Made by a program: the position numbers and the translations under genes
In this document: positions 28,009 through 41,900 of the stretch, in pieces
How positions within the stretch are numbered: the stretch's first letter is position 1
How the letters are laid out: each line of letters begins with the position of its first letter
The notes under the pieces: model-generated
The model's input: the letters and a program-made list of their open reading frames with translations, nothing else
Database searches by the model: none
Told to the model about the DNA's origin: nothing
DNA from: Datnioides undecimradiatus
Lineage: Eukaryota; Chordata; Actinopteri; Lobotiformes; Datnioididae
Length of the DNA stretch: 64,000 nt
Assembly (NCBI GenBank): GCA_008933995.1
Contig: WARS01000026.1
Location: forward strand, 9,360,768-9,424,767
Direction: 5' to 3'

Positions 28009-31000
28009 CACTTCATGCAACAGGGAATCTTAAAAGTCTTAACAACAGTTCCTCAAAAAAGGTGGTATTAAAAAGTCATTCATTCAAATGTTATCATCAT
28101 TTTGTATAATTAGACGCCATGCACCTATAAATCCAAAGTGAGACTATTGCAACATTGGATTGTGTCCCCTGTTAACACCGCCATTTTCTGCCCTTATTGT
28201 GTTCAGATTTTGTACCTTTAATTTATTATGCCGTCCAGATTTTCTGGTGTAGAGCCGAAAAAGTTAGTCAATTAGATGATAAACAAAAAAATATTTCAAT
28301 TGTTGATGAGTTTGATAAGTTATTTATCGTTAGGTCATTTTGTTACACTAAAACGATAACTATTTCCTGGTGCCTATTTCTCCAGTGTGCAGGTTTTCTG
28401 TTATTGTGAAGTGGATTTTTCTGTTTTGGACTGTTGATTGGACAAAACATCTGAAGATGTCACATTGGACTCAGTATGTGTACTGTTTAAGTGCTACAGG
28501 CTGACTTCATCATACCTTTGTTGTACTCTTCTAGAGGTATTGGTTTTATGTTGTGTTTTTGTACAAAACAATCCTCAACACTCTGCTTCAATAGCAGATA
28601 TCATATAATGTGATGTATTGTTGTGATAGCAGCTTGATTCTCCTCCTGAATCCAGTTAAGCCTGAGGCAACCCTACAGGTTCAGGCTGATTCAGGCTCCA
28701 GTTTCTCTGATTTCCCTCAGGCCTCAATCTGTGAATAGTCATGTTTCATTTTATTTGGTCTCTATTTTTCCTTTCTTCCCTAAATCAGAGCATGTGAAAT
28801 GATGCACTTTCTTCCAACAGGTGCGCTTCTGCCCTCATGGCACAAAACTGACAGGAGTGTAATTTGAGTGTAATGGCGTTCTTTACCTGACGCTCCTGTA
28901 ATTAATGAGCAGAAATGTAGAACCTGTTATCAACAGATGGCTGGTACTGCAGCTTATTTTAGAATATCCTGAACAGCTAATCAGGCTCACAAAGAGAGTC
29001 CTGCAGTCGTTCAGGCTTCGGTTCGGTTAAAACAGAGAATCCCTTCTGAGTTGTAGAAGCCCTGCCATTTAAAAGACACACTCAGATTCAGCTTTTTTCT
29101 CTGGTCTAAGACACGAAAGTCTGACCTCCGCCGGGCCCAAAGCTGTCCAGCCCAGCCTCATCTTACCACATGTCTTGCCAGGTCCTCCTACATAAAACAC
29201 AGCTCCGTTTATGTAAATTCCCCCACAGTTTGTCTGTCAATCATCTGATCACTGGCTGGGAATTTATAACCACTGTAGCACCAGGCACCTGACTAAATAA
29301 ATCGACAGGGTGTCAGGCTGAAGGGGGATCATGTGAGGTGATAAAGGTTGTGTTCCCCCTCCAGTACGTTTATCCCAGCAAGGTCCCAGAACAGTAGATC
29401 CCTGTGCCTCGGTACACCACTGTGTCATTAATATGAGACGTCCCTGTAGAGCGTGCACTGATGACACAAGGCTTAATCACAGCCAGGAGGCGAGAGAACA
29501 AGCCTCAGCAGCCCCTTAATCTCCTGTGTGGTTATACACATCTGGTCTGAGGAGCTTTGAACTTTACATCTCCTGATATCTGATATCTCGAGGCTTTATT
29601 GGATTCCATATGTAAATGCATTAGGGTTTGATGAATTAGTTCATAACCACCATTCTCCAAGTTTAATTATGTTTCTTTGTTTAGCAGTCGTGATCAAGAT
29701 CTCCTTCTCCATCTTTATATTGGTTCTCTCTTTTTTAAAATTAATTTATAAAATTAAAATTATAAGATGTATTATTGGGTGTTCTCATCCATTATCATTG
29801 GTTTTTGTTGGGGTTTTTTTATTAACTGATCTCTGATTATGGTGTTTTGACAACCAAACAACGAGGTCACACTCTTTCAATTCCCCAGGCTGGTGTGTGT
29901 CACTGGGCGGTCTGCACATGACAGGGCAGATATTGTCCAAGTGGATGTGGAGCAGAGTGGGATGGGGATGTCAAAGGAGAGCTTCTCATATTTAGTGAGT
30001 ATTCTGCGGACATCTACCCTCCTGCTGATCTTTGCTCTCTGTTCTATCTGTCTCCCCCTCCACATTCTTCTTCTTCATCCATGTTCCCTTGTTCCTTTTG
30101 CCCACTGGGAAAGCCTTCCCAAGTGTGTCAGTTGAGTGTTAACAGATGCGTTTTATGATTCCGGGGAATGCAAGTGTGTGGGAATCTTCAAACATTCATT
30201 CTGAGCTACAACTAAGCACCATTGTCATTCTGCACTCATTGCCAGCAAAAACAAATATTGCGATTGTTGGAATGTCCCTTCGCTCTGAATTCATCACTGG
30301 TCGAGTCGAGCTAGCCAGCATTGTGTTAATGGACCTCGACCCACACAGTCTCCCATTGGATTCAGTGTATTGAGCCAGTGGAAATAACCATGTAAGCCCT
30401 TTGTTTCTTTTTGTTTGTAGACAAAGAGTTTTTCATGATTCAGAGCTGGAACGGTCTATCATTTCAGTGGCTCTTAAGAGCAGCTCTGCCTGTGAGTCAT
30501 CCCACAGAGAAATCACCCTGATCTTGAAACTCTTTTTGATACACAAGGATGAAGAAAATCCAGAACAACAAACATTATGCCGTGCCGTGTTGGGAACTCC
30601 TCTCGGGCTCCCTTATCCAGCTCTGAGGTGCTCAGCACAAGAGGGCTTCTTACTGAAGGGTACTGAGGGGGAGAAAGGCAAAATAGTTTTGGAGACAGGA
30701 TATTTGCCTCTACTGCATCTCCTTCCTTCAAACCTTTGGGCGGAAACATCTGCCTCCTTACACCCATTCTGACACACAAACACACAATAGGTCTCCTCCA
30801 TCCATGCACACTGAGGAAGTGAATCCTGTCAGTGAGGATAAGAGGTTTCCCTGAAGGCGAGGTTCATGGCAGGGATAGAAAGTTCGGGAAGAGCAGGAAT
30901 GCTGATGCTGGTAGCTGCAAAGCTGGACAGGGATATTCATCTCTGCCTTAGGATCCTTTGTGTGTGCATGTGCATGGGTATATGTGTCTGTATATGCACA

Positions 31001-34000
31001 TATGACTGTGTGTGCATGCAGTTTTTTCATGCGTATGCATGAACATTATTGCCTCTTAACTGCAGTATTGCTGTCCTGCAAGCTTGGCCCAAAGGCCTGT
31101 TGGCTTCAGCAGCACTTTAACATACTGCAACATGCGCTGTCTTCACAGTTTTCTTCTCTAATTTACTGTTATAGTCAGCAGCTGTCTCAGCCACTCTGAA
31201 GAGAAGAGATATCTGAGCCTCAAAGGATGGGAAAAGATTTTATTTGGTGTCAAGTAAAGCATTATTGAGCACAAACACAGTTTGAGAAAGCCTTGTCTTT
31301 TCCAGTGACAGAAGCTGTCAGATGTGTAGTGATATATTTGATGTCTTGTTAGTCATGTGGTGCTTCTGTCGTCTGTTATCAGGTCCCAAAGCTGCTGTCC
31401 ATGGAGCCGAGGAAGGGCTCTCGTGCTGGAGGAACTAGAGTCTCCATCACGGGGGAACACCTGGATATTGGCTCTCAAATCAGAGTAATGGTCAACAACA
31501 CACTGGAATGTGTCATCACAGAGTAAGTCCTGCTTACTTTTATTGTTTGCTTCTCTTAAATGGGACATATTATGGCAACTGAAAGCTGTTTTAAACAGGT
31601 CCTGGATGTCTTTAAAACTATTTTTTGTAATTTTTTGCAAAAAAAAATCTGAAGATCAGCCTCCGTGGGGGGTCTGCAGTCTCCAATTTCCGACCTTCAT
31701 TACCTATGCGGAGTTCTGAGTGGGCGGGGAGTCTGTGTTAATGAGGCGCTGTGCTGATTGGCTGCCTGAATGACTATGGAGGGAGAGGGTGCAGAGCGGT
31801 GCAGGTATCCAACATGGCTGCCGCTCCTGACGAACAGCCCGTGGCTGTACGCTACAGCTACGACCCAGAATCTGACCGCGACTAGCGGAGGAAACGGTTG
31901 AAAAGAATAAAAAATAAAACGCAACCACGGTCTCCTTACAACCAAAAGCAGAACAATTTTCCTGTCTGGTTCTGACCGACGACATCGCGACACATCGCTA
32001 GCTTACCGCTGGAAACAGCGAACTTCACCTAGCGAGATGAACGCCCCTTGTCAGTGGTTTCACCCAGAGGAGGACGTTACGTAACGACAGGAGCTGAATC
32101 TGAGTGGCCTGTAGGAGCCAAATATGTGTTTTTCATAATATGTCCCCTTTAAGTCAAGTCTGTGGAGAGTCTTTTCAAGTCGTGGTGCAGGTCTTCGTGT
32201 CTTTGTTCTGACCAATATGTGACACAGCAGAAGGTGAGATGGTGATTTTCGTGTAAACTTTACATAGCTAAACTGACACCAAGTGCTGTAAATGCACGGA
32301 ATAAATAAAAAGGATTAAATATTCAAACTGAAAGGCCACATGATTGCTGATGGCTTTCAAATCTCAAAAAAGCAAAGTCTTAGCTTAGTTAAGCCCAGGA
32401 CACGTGTCAAGTTTAAACTCTGCGTGCAGCTCTAGCATTGTAGTGTATTTCAAAGGAGTGCTTGTATGAAAATCTGCCAAACTGCAATAAACATAACTTT
32501 TTATGGGTTTGAACACTTCTAGACATCACAAGATGTGCGGTTACGATGTTTACCTCCTTTTTTTTAGGAGAACAGATGAAACCATTGAATGCATCATGCC
32601 TCCGGCCTTACAGACACACACTGACTCAGTGGCAGTGTGTGTAGAGTTTGAAAACCTCCCCTGTCAAAGTGTTGAGCTCAGCACCACATACACCTATGAG
32701 AAGAACCCCACCATCAGCTTCATCCACCCCAAAAAGAGCTACCTCAGGTATGTAGACTGCTATACACACACAGACCACAAGCTTTAAACCCCAAACGCCT
32801 TGAACATCTGAAGCTGGATGACTCTGCCGTTCCCCTCCCAGAGTCACTGACATAATTCATTACTGTAATGTCATCCTGATGTGCAGCATTTTCTCCCTAT
32901 TGTGTTCTAAATAGCACAGCATGTGTGTGACAGAGTAGCGGCATGTCTTTGATGACGTGTGCGGATTTTCACTGCAGTTGAACTGTTTTGCATTATTATC
33001 TGGTCCCCCTTTTCTCTCTTGTTTTGGTGCAGTGTCCCAAAGTATTTGCATACCAGTATGAATTTGACACATTTTTGTCACAGCTGAGATGTGACTCTTT
33101 GTGTCTGTGTGTGTGTCACAGTGGTGGCAGGATCATCACAGTGACAGGCCAGGGTTTTGATCTGGTGCAGAGTGTCACCATGCAGGTGCCGGGAATTGGA
33201 CAAACTGTAAGTAACCCGATGAATTCTTCCCTTTCTTACTTATGAGAATTATAATTAAAGTAGAAAATATTTTATAATCCAATACACATTTTTGACGTGC
33301 TATGTAATCATCACACTTCCAGCTGTGTAAAAACAAAAAAGACTACTTTCATGTTTTGCAAAATATACTCATTCACTTTCTTGTAGAGAGGTTGGTTAGA
33401 TACTGTAATTGGTATCACGCTCACGTCTGTCAGTTAAATCTAAAGCTACAATGACTAGCTGGTTTTCCTAGCTTAGCATAAGAGACTGGAAACAGTGGGA
33501 AACCGCCACCCTACCTCCTGTCCAAAGCCAAATAAACAATGAGTAAAATTATCCAGGGATAGTGGCGCTGCAAGTAATCCCCCGTAAATACAAAACAACC
33601 AGTTTTTACACATCTTATATGAACTTAACAAATGAAATATAAAATTGTAATTATTACTTTGTGAGGTTTAGAGGTGCTGGTGCAATTATTATTATTATCA
33701 TTATTATTTGCCTTGGGTATTAATCTTCTAATTCAGCTCTCAGCAAATAGTGAAGACGTTTCCTAAAATGTCAAACAGTTCAAAAAAACATGCATTTATT
33801 CACAGTTTAAAGTGAATTATGTTGCAGGTGGATCATGTCCTTTAACTATTTGATAAATGAGTGGAAAGGGCATGTAATGCAATCAAAGCAACCTTTTTCT
33901 GTCTTCTCTGCTCCGTTTTCAGAGCTGCATGGTGGTCACCACCTCCACGATTACCTGCCCATCCCACTCATCCAGCCAGTCCCAGCAGACCTCAGTGCAG

Positions 34001-35911
34001 TTCTTCCTGAACGGGGTCCTCTACACGGGTGACAGCCCCTACTCCTCGGACAGTGAAGCAGAGGAAGAGGAGGGGGACCTTCTTAAAGGTCACTTCCAGT
34101 TGGAGTACGTGGAGGACCCTCAGTTCTTCACTGCCAACAAGGAGAAGCTGATTAAACACCACCCAGGAGAGCCACTGACCCTCATCATCAATGTGAGTGA
34201 CACTGCTGAGACAGGAAGTTTGGATTAGTGCTTCGGTGCTGTGGTGGTCAAGCAAATGCACATTTATTTTAAAATGTGTGTTTGGAGTCAGTGTGCTCTA
34301 CTTCTAGCTGGATGCGCACAGGGTGATGTTTTATTGATTGAACAATTTATTGTATGGTTGGTAAAAGCCTTTAAACTGCATTTTACAACCAATTTCAGCA
34401 AAACTTCACAGTGATAGTTTGCAATAGTACTGGGGTTTAATGAAATAATCAAGAACTTAATCTGCATATCAAATCTGAATCATTGTGACTATTTAAATAA
34501 TTAAAGTAAGCTTGAACAATTTCAAGTGTGAGAAATTACAAATAAACTATTATTTAACAAATATAATACTCAAATTGACAAAATCCAAATTTTAAAAGAT
34601 ATATTATTCCTATTTAGCTCTGTGACTACCTCAATATTCTGTATAATGTTTTTGCTAATAAAAATGAGATAAAGGATCCAGGAGGTGATTTGACTGAATA
34701 TAATAAATCTAGTATTAGTAATAGCAATGGTGCAAAACCAGCCCCAAAAAGACCAAAAACACTTCTGGCATTTCCATCATTACGAGAAAGTAAAGGGTGT
34801 ACGGACAAACTAGCAGCGCCTGTGCTCAAGTGCAGTTGTGCTTTTGACCAACCAACACTGGCAGCCTTAGACCCAGGCTGCTAGCGTGTGCTAATCTAAC
34901 AATAACATTAACTGGCACTGACATTCAATCTTAAAGCTACTACCAGAAGAAAACCTTGGCTATTAACAGTCTTGGCTTTTGAAAACCCAGATTCACACTC
35001 TTCATTGGACAAATGGTGCTTTCTTCTCAGGGTTTTGCTCTGCTTTAACACCCCACTGTGAACTTAACATTGCTTTATTCATATTCACATAAACCAGAGG
35101 CCCATAAAACACATCAAAGGCACGGTCCACTCAAAACATGTTGATTTCTGTCGGGGGTCTGAGGGGGGAGGGTGCAGTGGCATCTCAGTGGGCGGTCCCA
35201 TGTTCCATGCTAATCTAAGCACCTGTCTGCATGGATTCATCGCCTTAAAGGGCTGCCAGCTGTGACACCGTAGGACATGCACATGCTAACAGCACAGACA
35301 GGGAAGTGGGGACATGATGCAGCTTCCTCTTTATGTGCTTGTGTGTCAGGATGAGGCCCCTACAGGAATTGCTGCCTCAGCCCAGCCTGTCTACATGGGC
35401 GATTTGTCTGTTGTTTCCTGTTTTCTTTAGGAAGGTGGATTCCACTTGTGGCAGACCTGAAGGGGGAAGAGAGGCTGGAGAGAGAGAGAGAGCGCAAAAG
35501 CGTGTTGTTTGTTTAATAGGGAACTTGTTAGTCAGCCAGATCCTATATTAAGAACCTGAGCTGGAATGTGGGTGGGTTTCGTTTGCTTTCATCCTGTTTT
35601 GGCCTTCAGAATTCATTGTTTTGGTCCAATGAGTTTAAGTGTGAAAATGTTGTGTTGCATATGGAGGTTATACAGTATATTTTTCAATATGCTCAAACAT
35701 ATTTTTTTATGTTGATGTATGTGTGTGTGACGAATGTGTAAATGTTTGTTTGTGTGAGTTTCCGTTTGTGTGTTATGTCTGTGTTAGGAAGCATTTGTTG
35801 ATAGAGACCCAGGGGGTGGCATCCTGCAGTAGGGACAGGACAGGGCCCTAAGGGTGTAATCAAAGCAAGGAAGCACAGTGGGGATAAACACACATACACA
35901 CGCACACACAC

Positions 35912-35964
<53 letters not shown>

Positions 35965-38900
35965 TACACACACCCTTCCCCACTTGTCATTCTTACATTA
36001 AAGGGAAATTGCAGTTTCAGTCAAACTAAGTTTTGTTTTTGTTGCTTTGGCCATCATTCCTATACATTAATAATAACATGGTACATAAGAAGTTAATTGC
36101 AGAGATCTGGGAATGCTGCAACATCACTAAAATCTGTCAGGGTAAGAAAAAAAGGCCAGGTGATAGCATAGATCTAGATTTAGAGGAGGAAACAGTGGAG
36201 GATGCCAATTTCCTGGTTTGGTTTTACCTCCAGATAAAGTGTCTGAGATATGTTGCTTTACTATTTAAGCTTGTTTAAAAGCTGTCTGAGCATCTGCTCT
36301 GACTAAGCCTCAGCAGTGTTACTGTATTCCCCTGTTCTCACTGAGAAGTACAAGCCTCTAAAAGTAAGAATAAAGCTGCAACCTAAAATTTTCCTGGAAG
36401 ATCAATCTGAGTGTCCTTGGAAAAAGAAAACAACTTGCAGTCAGTACACTACGCCGTGCAATCTTATATCCTCATGCTCAAGTATAAATCTTCATCTAAG
36501 GGGTATTCCAGTGATAGTTTGGTCACTTAGGAGAGACCAAAAGAGTAAAATTAAAGCAGCAGACGTCAGCGTATCCCAACGTTTTGTCAGGGATGAGCTC
36601 TCATGAAAACTGGATCCTACATATGATACAACTTAAGTATCTTTGATTAAACCCTTCCTCAAACTCGCCCCACAGGTTGTCTGCTGTTGATCTTAGATAA
36701 CCTCGATTACTTCACTGTGACATTAAGGTTATTTTTTCAGACTGAGAAGTCATTATGCACCTGTTTTCTTGTTCGTTCCTGTTTTGACATGAACTGAACT
36801 TCATGTGTAAAATTGGTGGAGTGCCCCTTTAGTTGCGTAGCCGTTAGAGATGCAGCTAGGGCTGACACAGGACAGAGTTAGACTAATTTAAAAAAGGGCC
36901 ATACGGCTTATTCCAATGTGCTCCTGTAAAGCCCCTGAGAATGTTATTTTGGGCAGAGGCAGGGATGACTGTCAGCGGGTTTGTTTGTAGAAACTTCCCT
37001 GGCCATGTGAGAGAGGCAGCGGGAATGTTTGCTGCTTTAAGCTGAACTCTAGCCCAGAATGGATGAGTTTTCTGCTGGCTTCCTCTGTGTGACAGCTGTG
37101 TGACAGGCCTGCCACAGCTCGGTTTCTATGTGTGTGTATTTGAGAGTGAGTATGCGTCTGCACGTATGTGTGGGTTAAAGCGGCCGTGGTCTTCATGAAT
37201 GTTATCTGTGCCTGTTCATACCAGGCCCCTCTGGTCTCTTACCACTGACCGGCTGACGGCTGTTTTTGTTCGTTTCTGGCTCAGAAAGGGCCGAGCGATC
37301 TGGAGCTGCTGCCTGAGGAATACTCGGTGATGATTGGCTCCTATCCCTGTAACATCAGCTTCCATAACGACCAGCTGTTCCACTGCACCATCAACGGCCT
37401 GCTGAGTTCCAGTGAGAGAGAGCTGCCTGTCACTGTAAGTATGCAAGCATGTAAAACACCACAATAAAATACAAACACCCATTCAGCCTCGTATTGAAAA
37501 TATCACTCGTTAGACCCTGATAATATAAGGATATCATCCATCTGTCACACGCTACTCAAGCAAAACATTTAGTCAGGATCCAGACCATCTGTGATGTTCA
37601 TTGAGACAGATTTGAGCCACACAGGTCCGTGCACAGTCAGAGTTATGTGTGTGCCTCTCACCATGCATTATGAATGCTTTGTAGTCTCTGAGCATGCCAC
37701 TATGATTCAGCAGTTAATGGGGGTGGTACCTCGATGCCACAGTGGAACAGTAAAATGCCTTTACCGCATTATCTCTTCAGTGGTTTATCAGTCTGTCTAT
37801 CATCACCGACACGATCACCCATTATACAGACAGTCTCAGCTCACAGCGAGGCCCAAGCCTCCTGACTCAGTGATGACATCACTTCTCGTCAGTGTTTTCG
37901 TTTTGTCTCTGTCAAAATTAAAGGTCTTAATCAAGACATGGTCGAGCTCGGCGTAGTCTAAAACCAGACGCTCTTTTCCTCTACCCACGTTTCCCATCTG
38001 CTGTTGTCCATTTTGTTCAGTTTGATAGGGCTTTTTTTTTAAGGGGAGGGGGGGGCAGTCATCTATATTTAAATATGAGCCCGGCTGTGAGTGGTTTGCT
38101 GAAATAGCTCAGAAACATATGTTAGCGTGTCTCTGTATGTCAGTTGAGTTGTACTGTAAGAGCCTTTTCCCCCACTTTGACACAGAAATAGAAGGAAAGG
38201 CTCTTTTATTACCCACTCTCCCGTTCTCCCTCCTTCTCTTGCCTTGTGTACCTGTGGCTCGCTCCCGTACCCACCCACCCCCGTCTGTCTCTCAGGATGT
38301 CTGAGAATAAACACGGGCAATTAGCAAAGACATGAAGGCAGGGCAAGGGTCAAATGAGATGTCATAACACAAATGGGTGGGCTGCCTGCACACGGGCAGT
38401 GAGGCTGATTAGTGAGCGCATTCGACAGGGACATAAACAGAGCGATGTTCATTTTCCTTTGCGTTGGCACATTTGAATACATGCATACATGTTGAGCTGT
38501 GTGTATAGCTTATGGCCATTTGTGTTTCTTCGCATACTTTCAGTAGCAGATCTATTTTTACATTCCTGTGTTTTGCTTGGCTCTGTGAAGTGAAGCTGAG
38601 CTACAGAAGTGGATGTGGGGAAGCAATGTTTTCGTACCCCGAGCGAAACAGGAACATGGAACAATGGCATTTTCCCCTCCATTACACCAGGCATGGCTGT
38701 TGCAATCTCTGGAAGAGGGCCTTCTCTGGCTGGTGTGGGTAAATAAATGTGGACCAGAGACAGAAAGAGGGAATGAAGAAAGAAGGAGGCATCCCAGTGA
38801 GCCAGTTTCCCCCCTCAGAGTAAGACCAGTGTAAGAGGGATTTGGTCTGAGGATTGGAGGCTTTTTATCTGAGGCTCTTTTTTATGAAGTATGTTCAGAT

Positions 38901-41900
38901 TGGGGAAGGAGAGGGAGAGATGTGAGGAGGGACCGCAGAGACCCTGCTGACTAATCAGAAGGCAGAAGTGAAAGTCCTTTTCTTGTCACATCTAGGTTAC
39001 TCTGAACTGGGTGACTCTTCCAGCTCGTTGCAGTGAGAGACCATTTTTCAAAATCTACTGTGTGTAAATTTTTTTTCCCTGTGTTTGCACCTGTGTCCAT
39101 GAAAAATATGACGCGTCTGTGCATTTGTGCAGATGTGCAGGAACTTGTGTGTTCTCATTAAGAGCTGTCTTTGCTCTACTGCATGCCTCTTTATACCATA
39201 TTACAAAGAAAATACTTAATGCACCTCATACTGCTCTGTCCGTCTCTGCCTCTTCGTCTTCGTGTCACTTTCTTGAAAATCAGACTTGCTTTAATGGCTG
39301 ATTTATCAACAATACATTAGTTAATTAATTACCAAGTTGTCACAGTAGATGTACAAGGTTTACAGGAGGGTAAAACGATTTTTTTTAATGAAAAAGGAAT
39401 TACATTTGAGTGCAAACTATCATTTGACAACCCAGTGTCCAGGGAGGTTATTAACAGTCCCAGAGCTTGAGAGAAGAAGTTCATTCCTCTATTTCTTTTC
39501 ACTTCGACTACTGTAATTCGCTTTACTACCACTATAAATCAAGTGATCACCCCCATCTTTCAAAAGAAACTTTAGAGAAACTGACTACATCGCTCCCACT
39601 CTTGAATCTTTATACAGCATTGGAGTGACCTTTTGACAATGTGACAATGTCCAAACAACAGCTTACTTATAACTGGGGTATTTTACATGGCTGTCCTTGA
39701 CGACTGAGATTTCATCTTTATTTTTTTTATGACTTTTTTTTGTTCAAAGGTCATAGTGTCAAGTAACGGTCATAAAAATTAAGTTTATGTTCATGCCATT
39801 AGCTATAGGAGGGTTAGGTTTAATGATCGCACTGAAGAAGATAAGCTTTGTTTGTTATGTGATTTAGGTGATTTTTATTGCTCTTCATATGATGGTTTAT
39901 GGGTTATATTAAAATGTCCTTCATCTCTTATGACTTCTTTGAGTTGGATGATTATAAAAGACTTGAGTTGCGAGTCGGGAAGGGAGCCTTTTGTAGTAGC
40001 ATTTATTTATAGCTCATAGGAGAAGAGACAGATTTTTTTGCATGCAGTATAAGTACGAGGCAAATTTCACCACTGAGCCAGTATATATGATGTCCATGTG
40101 GGCTGCACACACGCCAACAAAAGAAATACAAATAACTGATAAAAATGAAATAAAAGCATATGTAAGGAATGATTAAATATATTTTGGCATGTAAAGGCAA
40201 TGTCAGAGAATAAAAAGAAAACAAATGTGGAGGCAGTTTAACGTGCTCCTTCTCTTTCCAGGTGCAAGTGGGGAACTTTCGTCACACCATAGCCAAGGTG
40301 CAGCTCGGCGGCAGCGAGCTGGCCATCGTGGTGTCCATTGTGGTGTGCTGCGTGCTGCTGCTGCTGTGCACTGTGGGTAGGTTGTGTACACAGGCTCACC
40401 AGCGGATGATGGATGTGTGCCTGGTGTAGCGATGGACGCTCCAGATGTGGAACAGATAAAAGGAATTCGGGGGTCTTATTTTCCTGCACTTGCTTCATCC
40501 CTTTTGAGTACCCGAAGCACAAAGACCCCTCTGTTCCCCACGATGTCTGCTCTGTCTGTGTGCTTATGTGCGTCTGTGTGTGTACTCCATTCTGTAATCT
40601 TTGCGTGAGTGTGTTTAGGGCAGGTGTAGGGGTGAAAATTGGTGCTTGTGTGGATTTTCACACAGCTGCTTGATATGAATCTCTACTCAGATATTCCCAG
40701 GAGCATTGTTTCCTTTGTTTGTGACATAACTGTTAGTAATATGTGCACAAAATCTTATTTACCACATTCACAAACTTAAATCTCTGAGAAGTGTCCCTTT
40801 TAATGTGCTCTCACAGTCAGATACATTCATGCAACTCTCTTAGACACATTTTTGGACATATTCATTATGTTGGAAGCTGTCATTGTGTGAAGTTTGTGGG
40901 TTGAAACATACTGGACTTAAACTGCATTTTGTCTTTCTCAGCTCTTGTAGTGTACTGCACAAAGAGCCGAAGGGCGGAACGCTACTGGCAGAAAACTCTA
41001 CTCCAAATGGAGGAGATGGAGTCCCAGATCAGAGAGGAGATCCGTAAAGGTGTGTTTACACAAAAACCCACACACGCACACACGCACCCTCTACTATTGT
41101 ACAAGCCCTGCTGTCAGAGTTGTTTAGACCTCAAATGATGTTTTGTGTCGATTGACATGAAAAAAGAGCTTCTGGGAAGACAGAAATATTGACCACATAT
41201 ATTTGTGTGTTTGCGCACGTCCCCCCTGTGTGTGTGTGTTCATGTGAACTGTGTGTTTGTTTGAGATTTTTTTTTTCTAAACTGAAGTGGGAGGGAGATA
41301 CAGCAGTTGACAGATTTGTGCCTAGTAAGCGTGAGTCATAAAACGCAGCGTCTGACAAATGATCAGTCACATGCAAGACGAACTGAGCGGCCGCGTTGCC
41401 TCTGCTGTGTCTGCGCTGAAGGAACAAGGCCTGTGTGTGCGTGTGTGTGTGTGTTTGGTAGCCTGTGTCTATCTGTGCAAATGTGTGTACGTGTTTCTGT
41501 GGCATTAGAGTAAAGCTGTGTGAAGGCCACGCCACGTCTGCACACCCAGATTTATGGCGTAGAGATCAGGGGGATGGATAGGGAAAAAGAAATGGAGGGA
41601 GGAAGAGATAGGAATGGGAGTCAGGGCCGCTAGTCCAGGAAGAAGCAGAAGCGTGGGAGGGGAAGGAGAGGTTATTTAGTCAGAAGACGCAGATAGATTT
41701 GCGATCATGTCCAGGGTGAGTGTGCACAAAGCGAGGGATACTCTTGCTGAGGTGAAAGATGTGATAAAAGCAAAAGAAGAGGGAGCGAAGGGATCGGGAA
41801 TTGACGTATTCCAGGTTACACGAACGGGAGGGTTTTGGTATTTGTCCGAAAAGCGAGGCAGAGACGGGGGTACGGTGTTCTGGCCTGCTGCGTCCAATCA

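Noticed and set aside
27935..28011. Tandem repeats considered as a CRISPR-like array
   Set aside because: They are simple dinucleotide microsatellites without spacers, in a vertebrate intron.
30401..30772. 123-codon plus-strand frame
   Set aside because: It is intronic, has no domain or splice-compatible phase with plxnd1, and is not recognised as any protein.
31700..31993. Two minus-strand frames of about 95 codons
   Set aside because: They lie wholly inside the TTAA-flanked element and have no recognisable protein character. The GC-rich interior makes long frames likely by chance.
41131..41535. 134-codon minus-strand frame
   Set aside because: It is rich in Thr-His from GT-repeat sequence. 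It is intronic, with no recognisable domain.
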